5,750 nt of DNA from CAVQGF01 sp045807945 (GTDB lineage: Bacteria; Acidobacteriota; Terriglobia; Terriglobales; Acidobacteriaceae), in contig JBJMGI010000114.1 in the NCBI GenBank assembly GCA_045807945.1, forward strand, positions 1 through 5,750. The letters run 5' to 3'. Shown here piece by piece: positions 1-5,189 of this stretch (positions within the stretch are counted from its first letter, which is position 1; the number at the start of each line of letters is the position of its first letter). The notes below the pieces were generated by a model. The model was not told the DNA's origin, did not search any database, and saw nothing but the letters and a program-made list of their open reading frames with translations. Made by a program: the position numbers and the translations under genes.

Positions 1-2
1 CG

Positions 3-875
3 ATCCTCGGAATTCTAATCTACTTCTTCGGCTTCCTTCCGCTCTTCACAAACGGCCGAGTCTCGACGTGGGTCTGGGGTTGGCAGGCGTGGAAACCCGA
101 AACGTATTACGAGCACGCGAAGCTCATCCCACTGATCGTCGCGTTTCTCGTCTGGCCTTCGCGCGACAAGCTGAAGGCGGCGCCGATCGGCTCCTCGCGC
201 TGGGGCTGGCTCTTCATTGCGCTTGGCTTATTCCTCTTCGTCGCGGCAGCGCGAACCTTGCAGCCGCGCATCGCGCTCACCGCGATTCCGTTCCTCCTTT
301 ACGGCATCGTTCTCTACGTCTGGGGCAAACACGTCGCGCGCGTGCTGTTGTTCCCGATTGCGTTCCTCTTGTTCATGGTGCCGCTGAATTTCCTCACGCA
401 GGCGACCGCGCGTTTGCAGTTCCTCGAGACAAATACGGCCACCGCAATCTGCAACTTTTTCGGGATGCACCTCTACTCGATCGGCACGGCGGTGCACGCC
501 TCGACCTTCCAGTTCGAGGTCGATGAAGGATGCAGCGGCATCCGCTCGCTCATGGCGATTGCAATGTTGTCCGCCATCTACGGCCACCTGACGCAGGATC
601 GGCTCTGGAAAAAAATCCTGATCTTCGGCGCAGCGCTCGTCTTCGCGATTGTCGGCAACGCCTGTCGTCTGGTTTCGATTTTTGTCGTCGCGGCCCTTTT
701 TGGTCAGGACATTGCTGGCGGGCCGTATCACAACATCTCCGGGTATTTGTCATTCCCATTCGCGATTGGTGCGATGTTGCTCTTCGGCAAGCTGCTGAAC
801 ATGAAACCGCGCGCGATGCAGGAGCGTGTCGCGCGCGCCGCGGTGGAAAAAGAGAACGTGCAGTATGATTACTAG
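3..875 (+). CDS. Exosortase (5'-truncated by window edge)
   Basis: Integral-membrane cysteine transpeptidase that recognises a C-terminal sorting tag (PEP-CTERM-like), cleaves it and transfers the protein onto a surface or EPS-linked acceptor. The frame is open from base 3 with no convincing start, so the N-terminus lies to the left of the window; 290 residues are visible. The family's catalytic triad can be read directly. The Cys is in the motif EGCSGIRS (codon 531-533), the Arg in NACRLVS (666-668) and the His in PYHNISGYL (729-731). Several hydrophobic segments surround these, including those near ALVFAIVG and SIFVVAALFG. A TTG at 258 would give a shorter protein, but the sequence before it (WGWQAWKPETYYEHAKLIP) resembles exosortase N-terminal sequence, so I reject that start. 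The stop overlaps the epsI start, indicating an operon. The exosortase subtype, and hence its exact target motif, cannot be assigned from this alone. Confidence 0.95.
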   Translation: MLGILIYFFGFLPLFTNGRVSTWVWGWQAWKPETYYEHAKLIPLIVAFLVWPSRDKLKAAPIGSSRWGWLFIALGLFLFVAAARTLQPRIALTAIPFLLYGIVLYVWGKHVARVLLFPIAFLLFMVPLNFLTQATARLQFLETNTATAICNFFGMHLYSIGTAVHASTFQFEVDEGCSGIRSLMAIAMLSAIYGHLTQDRLWKKILIFGAALVFAIVGNACRLVSIFVVAALFGQDIAGGPYHNISGYLSFPFAIGAMLLFGKLLNMKPRAMQERVARAAVEKENVQYDY

Positions 876-1557
876 GCGTCTCGTCACCGTCACGATCGTC
901 CTGCTGGTCGGCTTCTCGGCCGTCTTTCTCCTGCCGAAATCGAGCAAGAGCAGCCCCGCCGGCATCGCGATGGAGCTGCCAAACTACGTCGGCGATTGGA
1001 TTGGCAAAGACGCCGAGGTCACGGAACGCGAACGCGAAGTCCTCGCCAAAGACACGCAGTTCGCACGCAAGACTTACACGAACCTCGCGGGCGACAGCAT
1101 CTACGTCTCGATTGTCATGTCTGGCGATGACATGACGAACAGCATCCATCGACCGGAGCGTTGCCTGCCGGCACAAGGCTGGAATTTGCAAACAACCGGG
1201 AAACGCACGGTTGCACTGGCAAATGGAAAACAGCTCGAGCTAACGCGACTGCGGAACGGCCGCAGCGTGGAGCGAAACGACAAGACACGTGGCACGCTCG
1301 AGAACCTGACCTATTACACCTTCATCGGTTCAGAAGAGGTGACCGCCTCTCATCTTACCCGCACCAGCATCGATTTACGCGATCGCATCCTGCACGGATA
1401 CAACCAGCGTTGGGCCTACGTCACCATCGCCGGAATCGTGACAAAAGGCTGGGTCACACCCGAACGAAGCGAAGAAGAGATGACGAAGATCATCGAAGAC
1501 TTTGTCCGCCAGCTCGCGCCGGAATTGAAGAAGCCCGACGGCGGGACTTTACTCTAA
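865..1557 (+). CDS. epsI: Exosortase-associated EpsI family protein (DUF3485)
   Basis: Partner protein of exosortases, thought to act outside the inner membrane in EPS export or sorting; its biochemical role is not settled. I chose the ATG at 865, giving 230 aa. It overlaps the exosortase stop by 11 bp, has a purine-rich AGAG about 10 nt upstream, and places a clean N-terminal anchor (residues about 6-24, VTIVLLVGFSAVFLLP region) right at the start. An in-frame upstream start at 826 would add 13 charged residues within the exosortase gene. The family signature is visible as LPNYVGDWIG (residues 38-47) and HRPERCLPAQGW (95-106, with Cys100). The C-terminal part, including YNQRWAYVTIAG, also fits. 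In some lineages EpsI is fused to the exosortase; here it is a separate, probably translationally coupled gene. Length is normal for the stand-alone form. Confidence 0.93.
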   Translation: MITRRLVTVTIVLLVGFSAVFLLPKSSKSSPAGIAMELPNYVGDWIGKDAEVTEREREVLAKDTQFARKTYTNLAGDSIYVSIVMSGDDMTNSIHRPERCLPAQGWNLQTTGKRTVALANGKQLELTRLRNGRSVERNDKTRGTLENLTYYTFIGSEEVTASHLTRTSIDLRDRILHGYNQRWAYVTIAGIVTKGWVTPERSEEEMTKIIEDFVRQLAPELKKPDGGTLL

Positions 1558-1574
1558 GCTTCGGGTCCAGAAAG

Positions 1575-1614
1575 GCCGCCACTGCGAGGCGCGGATCTTC
1601 CGTGCGGCAGCGGC
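1575..1614 (+). terminator. GC-rich hairpin after epsI, possible terminator without U-tract
   Basis: Starting 18 nt after the epsI stop, the sequence can fold into one interrupted stem. Bases 1575-1578 pair with 1611-1614, 1582-1585 with 1607-1610, and 1589-1594 with 1600-1605 (one G-T wobble), closing a 5-nt ATCTT loop. Position fits the end of the exosortase-epsI transcript. No T-run follows, so it does not meet the classical intrinsic-terminator rule; it could instead be a 3'-end stabilising hairpin or chance in GC-rich DNA. Confidence 0.28.
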
Positions 1615-1628
1615 ACATCTCGTTGCAG

Positions 1629-1922
1629 TACGATTACTCGGTCGCGCGCCACGATCTTAACTAGTTGCATCGCGATCTTACCTGATGCCGTCGCGATGTT
1701 ATCCGATGGCGTGACGATCTCACCTGATGACGGCGCGATCTCACCTGATGGCGTGACGATCTCACCTGATGACGCTGCGATCTCACCTGATGACGCTGCG
1801 ATCTCACCTGATGACGCCGCGATCTCACCTGATGACGCCGCGATCTCACCTGATGACGCCGCGATCTCACCTGATGATGCCGCGATCTCACCTGATGACG
1901 CCGCGATCTTACCGCGTCGCGC
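1629..1922. repeat. 21-bp tandem repeat array, 14 units
   Basis: Fourteen back-to-back 21-bp units start at 1629, 1650, 1671, 1692, 1713, 1734, 1755, 1776, 1797, 1818, 1839, 1860, 1881 and 1902. The conserved core is GATCTCACCTGATG, followed by five variable bases (ACGC, GCGT, ACGG, ATGC types) and a CG, GA or TG lead-in to the next unit. Units 1818, 1839 and 1881 are identical, and 1776 and 1797 are identical to each other. Similarity decays outward: unit 1629 is barely recognisable, and 1650, 1671 and 1902 carry GATCTTA in place of GATCTCA. There are no spacers, so it is not a CRISPR. The unit length is seven codons and two helical turns. A GATC tetramer occurs in 12 of the 14 units. It lies between epsI and the convergent end of the minus-strand operon. 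Function is unknown; minisatellite-type expansion explains the pattern, while a protein-binding array is possible. Confidence 0.97.
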
Positions 1923-2055
1923 GGCCATTTGAGTCGGGAACGCGCCGGACCCTTTTATTTTCTGCGACCAAGCTCCTCCTCGGTCGCGGCGAAGCGTTCT
2001 AGCCCGCTCGCGAAGTATCTGCAGAAGGTCGACGGGTGCTCGCGAGTGAACCCCT
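1923..2055. other. Non-coding remainder between repeat array and minus-strand operon
   Basis: This stretch completes the roughly 500-bp gene-free gap 1558-2055. It holds a short T-rich patch (about 1951-1961) followed by an imperfect inverted repeat, 1962-1969 with 1982-1989 (8 bp, one wobble, 12-nt loop). Read on the minus strand the hairpin is followed by an A-rich, not T-rich, run, so it does not make a standard terminator for the minus-strand genes. I see no promoter, RNA gene or coding region here. Confidence 0.6.
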
Positions 2056-2322
2056 TCAACTTTCGTCGCTCGTACTCCCTCGCTCTCTCGGAAAATCAGG
2101 CGCCGGGTGCTGGGTGAATCCGAGCTCCTGTTTCCAGTAGGTCAGGCGGTTTTGCGGCAGAAAGACTGGCCGCAGTGCCGCGTCCAACCCGATTACGTGA
2201 ACCTTGCCACGCCAAGTGACCAGCAATGCACGGCCGAGAACTTGACCATTGCGTGCATCGCGAATCTCTGATCCGAACGCTCGGGCCAGCCGAACCACCA
2301 GCGAACGCAATCGCAATTTCAT
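2056..2322 (-). CDS. 88-aa protein of unknown function, coupled to the upstream GT-like gene
   Basis: Small soluble protein with no family I can name securely. I chose the ATG at 2322-2320 because it forms an ATGA overlap with the stop of the upstream minus-strand gene (TGA at 2321-2319), the standard sign of translational coupling. A longer reading from 2373 exists but would lie within that gene. The start has no clear Shine-Dalgarno sequence, which fits coupling. The N-terminus is basic (MKLRLRS...VRLARAF). The middle, GSEIRDARNGQVLGRALLV followed by TWRGKVHVIG, looks like a compact beta-rich segment. RLTYWKQELGF follows, and then a polar tail (PRERGSTSDES) that is probably disordered. No signal peptide or membrane segment. 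Its partner suggests a role in polysaccharide synthesis, but that is inference. I am fairly sure it is a gene because of the overlap and its protein-like composition. Confidence 0.72.
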   Translation of the reverse strand: MKLRLRSLVVRLARAFGSEIRDARNGQVLGRALLVTWRGKVHVIGLDAALRPVFLPQNRLTYWKQELGFTQHPAPDFPRERGSTSDES

Positions 2323-3074
2323 CGGAGCGCGGTAGCAGTCTTCGGAATTCTCTTCACGGGATGTACTGTCCACGCTCCGGCTAAGCGTGCGCCTTCGAGT
2401 TCATAGGAACGATCTCGATGCGGCGAAACGAAACCATCCTGGTCACCGTAGCCGCGTACGCGAAAGCCAAGATGGTGCGCCACCGTGGGTAGGTAAACTT
2501 CGACATAGATGGGCAGCGGTTCCTCCACCTCCGCAACGGCATCGAAGCATTCGCGCGTCCAAAAAGAACCAGTCGCTAGCATTGCAAGAACAACATCGTG
2601 CTTCTTGCGGTGACTAAGACCGTCGATCCAGCATTGGAACTCCGGGTGAGCCTGCTGATAGAGGTAATGCGGATGGCTTGTTCCATCGATACGTTCAAGG
2701 TGATGGCCAAGCAGGTCTGCGCCTTCTTTTTCCAAGCAGATGATCTGCCGCTGGTTGAGATCCTTCACGAGTGGAAGCTGATCGAACTCGGTAAAGTTTA
2801 CGTATGATGCTGGATGAGACACTTCGCGCATCCACGCGCTCGCTGCCTTCACGACGGCGGTATAGCTTTGCTTCTCCCGCTGATGGTCACGCGTGCGCAG
2901 CCGATGATCATCGACAAAAATCTTCGGCTGATGCGCTATCGACGCGAAGTTGCTGTCCATTCCGCCGTAGGCGAGCAGCAAATCCTTTCGCTCGCATACT
3001 CCTTCCCACAACTGCAAAGTGCGCCCGAGTTCGGGCGGAGATTGATGGGAAAGGATAATATTTAGGACACTCAC
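2319..3074 (-). CDS. Putative GT-A-type glycosyltransferase-like protein, 251 aa
   Basis: Probably a cytosolic sugar transferase of an uncharacterised family. The start is GTG at 3074-3072, giving MSVLNIILSHQSPPEL, where VLNIILSH reads as the first beta-strand of a nucleotide-sugar-binding fold. NFTEFDQLPL (residues 93-102) sits after a second predicted strand and its acidic pair (E96, D98) could serve in place of a DxD metal/nucleotide motif. YVEVYLPTVAHHLGFRV (190-206) contains E192, in the region where GT-A enzymes often carry the catalytic base. No signal peptide or transmembrane helix is seen. Its last base pairs overlap the 88-aa gene as ATGA, making a two-gene minus-strand operon. No Shine-Dalgarno precedes the GTG, and the start lies only 4 bp from that of the divergent GT4 gene. 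The gene's reality is well supported by length, composition and coupling; the glycosyltransferase assignment is inference from motifs and neighbours. Confidence 0.82.
   Translation of the reverse strand: MSVLNIILSHQSPPELGRTLQLWEGVCERKDLLLAYGGMDSNFASIAHQPKIFVDDHRLRTRDHQREKQSYTAVVKAASAWMREVSHPASYVNFTEFDQLPLVKDLNQRQIICLEKEGADLLGHHLERIDGTSHPHYLYQQAHPEFQCWIDGLSHRKKHDVVLAMLATGSFWTRECFDAVAEVEEPLPIYVEVYLPTVAHHLGFRVRGYGDQDGFVSPHRDRSYELEGARLAGAWTVHPVKRIPKTATALR
3054..3067 (+). promoter_or_regulatory. Candidate -10 element and Shine-Dalgarno for the GT4 gene
   Basis: An AT-rich patch in otherwise GC-rich DNA carries GATAAT at 3054-3059, a fair -10 match, and AGGA at 3064-3067, 11 nt before the ATG at 3079. 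No good -35 is seen 16-18 bp upstream, and a start site about 7 nt after the -10 would nearly coincide with the AGGA. If it is a promoter, it lies within the first codons of the divergent minus-strand gene. The ribosome-binding site reading is the more credible of the two. Confidence 0.25.
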
Positions 3075-3078
3075 ACGA

Positions 3079-4251
3079 ATGGGGCGCCGCAGAATAGACG
3101 CACCGTCTACCGATTTGAAAGAGCAGCGTTCAACGAAGGTCGTCGTTTTCGCACACGTGCCGCCGCCATTTCATGGCCAGAGCTATATGATTGAGCTCTT
3201 GCTCGATGGCCTCCGAACAGAGGCTGCGAAGAGAGTCCCGCTCGAGATTCATCACGTAGACGCGCGCTTTTCCGCCGATGCGAGCGAGATCGGTTCGGCG
3301 GGGATTCGGAAGGTATTCCGCGCGATCTGGTATTCATTACAGGCAATCGCCATTCGCTTGAGGCACAAGGTGGATATTCTCTACTACGTGCCTGCGCCCG
3401 CGCGGCGGGCTCCGCTGTATCGTGATTGGTTCGTGATGGCACTTTGCCGGCCGTTCTTCCGCAAGGTTGTCTTTCATTGGCACGCTGTAGGTCTCGGCGA
3501 GTGGCTGAAGGGCGAAGCAACAAGGCCGGAGCGCCTCTTAACTGACCTATTAATGGGACAGGTCGAACTTAGTATTGTTCTATCGGAGTTCGCGCGCGGA
3601 GATGCAGCAGTCCTACAACCGAAGCGCGTCGTCGTTATCCCCAATGGTGTAACGGATTCTTGCCCGCATTTCGAGCAAAGGAAGCATGAGCCGAAAGCCT
3701 CTTTCACTATTCTGTTTCTCGCCGCGTGCACACGGCAGAAAGGTCTTTTTGCGACCGTCGACGCCGCAGAGTTACTTCAACCTTGGCTAACGGACGTTCG
3801 CGTGCGGCTGATCGTTGCGGGTGAATTCCCGGATCCGACGGAGCATGGACAGTTTATCGAGCGCGTCCATGAGACGCACACGGCATCGATAGAATACGTC
3901 GGTTTCGCCGATGCGAGCGCGAAAGCGCGGCTCTTCAATGAGGCCGATTGTCTATGCTTTCCATCGAAGTATCCCCACGAAGCGCAGCCGGTGTCGATCA
4001 TTGAGGCGTTAGCTTACGATCTTCCGGTTGTAGCTACTCGCTGGCGTGGAATTCCTGAAATGCTCGATGGCACAACATCGTTTCTGGTCGACGATCAATC
4101 GCCCGAGTCAATTGCAGACGCACTCAGGCAGGCTCGTGATGCTCAACCGCACGGGCGAAATCGTCAGCGCTTTCTCGAGCGCTTTGAGCGAACGAGGTTC
4201 TCAGAACGAATAACCGCCGAGCTCATGAATCTGACTCAACGTCCGCAATGA
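3079..4251 (+). CDS. GT4-family (GT-B fold) glycosyltransferase, 390 aa
   Basis: Retaining-type sugar transferase that would add a hexose or similar sugar from an activated donor to a growing glycan on the cytosolic face of the inner membrane. The N-terminal domain opens with KVVVFAHVPPPFHGQSYM (residues 20-37), the first strand and glycine loop typical of EPS GT4 enzymes. HWHAVGLGEW (133-142) and VVVIPNGV (184-191) follow. The C-terminal domain shows LFLAACTRQKGL (212-223), RLIVAGEF (243-250) and YVGF (273-276). The E-x7-E motif is complete: E301 and E309 within EAQPVSIIEALAYDLPVVAT. Length is usual for the family. The ATG at 3079 is used because an AGGA lies 11 nt upstream; the first 19 residues precede the conserved core, so a later TTG (3115) cannot be fully excluded. 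The stop overlaps the next start as ATGA. Family is secure; donor and acceptor sugars are not known. Confidence 0.95.
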   Translation: MGRRRIDAPSTDLKEQRSTKVVVFAHVPPPFHGQSYMIELLLDGLRTEAAKRVPLEIHHVDARFSADASEIGSAGIRKVFRAIWYSLQAIAIRLRHKVDILYYVPAPARRAPLYRDWFVMALCRPFFRKVVFHWHAVGLGEWLKGEATRPERLLTDLLMGQVELSIVLSEFARGDAAVLQPKRVVVIPNGVTDSCPHFEQRKHEPKASFTILFLAACTRQKGLFATVDAAELLQPWLTDVRVRLIVAGEFPDPTEHGQFIERVHETHTASIEYVGFADASAKARLFNEADCLCFPSKYPHEAQPVSIIEALAYDLPVVATRWRGIPEMLDGTTSFLVDDQSPESIADALRQARDAQPHGRNRQRFLERFERTRFSERITAELMNLTQRPQ

Positions 4252-5153
4252 GCCTCCCCGTTCTTGTCTTCGTCCACAACCATCGTTTCGAAGAGAACAT
4301 CGCGCGGCTGGAGAAGATCTATGCTTCGCGCTTCAGCCGCATTCATCACGTGATGCCGTTCTATCGGGGTAAACAGCCGAATGTTCACGGCGTCTACGAA
4401 GCGTCTCATCAGTTCCAGGGATATTTCGCCCAGGCGTCCAATGCGCTCCTCGCGGAGAATGCCAGCCACTACATCTTTTGCGGCGATGATCTCATGCTGA
4501 ACCCGCGCCTTGATGAAAACAATCTCATCCCGGAGCTAGGTCTTAGCTCAGAGAGTGGGTACATGAAAGCCATCACTGCGCTAAGCTCAGTACCATTCTC
4601 TTGGCCGCATATGGCCGGTGCGATTCTCGCTTTTGTCCAGAACACCGGAGTCGATTGGCAGCGGGAGCTTCCGAGTAGCGAAGAAGCTAGCGCTGCGTTG
4701 AAACGACATGGAATCGCGATGGCCCCACTTAGCCTTAGCAACTTCCGCGAAGGAGTCGGTCCGCGGCAATTCCTCGAGTTGTTATTTTGCTTCGCGAAAC
4801 GAATCCAGGCGCGACGCTTTTCCCTGACAGAGCTACCGTATCCCCTCGCCACCACCTATTCAGATTTCTTCGTTGTTCCCGGTACATCCCTTGGCACGTT
4901 CTGCCATCTGTGCGGAGTGTTTGCGGGAATGAACCTGTTTGCTGAAGTAGCAATCCCGACCGCGCTGCTGATGTCTTGCGAGCACGTCTTATCTGAGGAG
5001 AAACCTAAAATGCATGGCTATGAGCTCTGGACCAAGAGCGAGATAGCGGAGCTTGAGAGTTCTAATGGGTGCGACCTGAAGCGTCTCTTTGCAACCTTTC
5101 CGGATGAGCGACTCTATCTTCACCCGGTGAAACTGTCGCGATGGACGATCTGA
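4248..5153 (+). CDS. Putative glycosyltransferase of an unnamed family, 301 aa
   Basis: Second gene of the plus-strand pair, starting within the GT4 stop codon (ATGA, 4248-4251) with no clear Shine-Dalgarno, so translation is probably coupled. The N-terminus LPVLVFVHNHRFEENIARLEKIY reads as strand-loop-helix of a nucleotide-binding fold. HYIFCGDDLMLNPRLDENNL (residues 74-93) has a hydrophobic strand ending in D80-D81, placed like a DxD metal-binding motif of GT-A enzymes. Later come TTYSDFFVVPG (202-212), FCHLCGVFAGMNLF (218-231) and EVAIPTAL (233-240), of which D206 and E233 are candidate active-site residues. FCHLCGVFAGMNLF is moderately hydrophobic, but I would not call it a membrane helix. 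It does not match a CAZy family that I can name. Context next to a GT4 gene supports a role in the same glycan; a sugar-modifying enzyme is the main alternative. Confidence 0.87.
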   Translation: MSLPVLVFVHNHRFEENIARLEKIYASRFSRIHHVMPFYRGKQPNVHGVYEASHQFQGYFAQASNALLAENASHYIFCGDDLMLNPRLDENNLIPELGLSSESGYMKAITALSSVPFSWPHMAGAILAFVQNTGVDWQRELPSSEEASAALKRHGIAMAPLSLSNFREGVGPRQFLELLFCFAKRIQARRFSLTELPYPLATTYSDFFVVPGTSLGTFCHLCGVFAGMNLFAEVAIPTALLMSCEHVLSEEKPKMHGYELWTKSEIAELESSNGCDLKRLFATFPDERLYLHPVKLSRWTI

Positions 5154-5189
5154 GGCGCGCCACTTGCCGTTAGATTGGCTTGGCGGGTC

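Noticed and set aside
826..864. Upstream start for epsI at 826
   Set aside because: It adds 13 basic residues ahead of the membrane anchor and deepens the overlap with the exosortase; the ATG at 865 has better spacing and a purine-rich leader.
228..1191. Long open frames on the minus strand opposite the exosortase and epsI genes
   Set aside because: They are arginine-rich, low-complexity-like translations antisense to two well-recognised genes, as expected from GC-rich coding DNA.
1629..1922. CRISPR array
   Set aside because: Units are directly adjacent with no unique spacers, the repeat is only 21 bp, and no cas genes are near.
1661..2002. Arginine/histidine- or threonine-rich repeat frames (RHQVRSR, RSHLMTP) across the array
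   Set aside because: They are alternative readings of the 21-bp repeat, with no ribosome-binding site and no non-repeat domain.
2323..2373. Upstream start for the 88-aa gene at 2373 (105 aa)
   Set aside because: The added 17 residues lie inside the upstream gene, while the ATG at 2322 makes an exact ATGA overlap with its stop.
2387..3065. Plus-strand frames opposite the 251-aa gene
   Set aside because: They are short, overlap one another in different frames and show no family features; they are shadows of the minus-strand gene.
5154..5189. Bidirectional terminator between the convergent genes
   Set aside because: The 36-bp gap contains the GGCGCGCC palindrome but no clear hairpin with a T-run in either direction.
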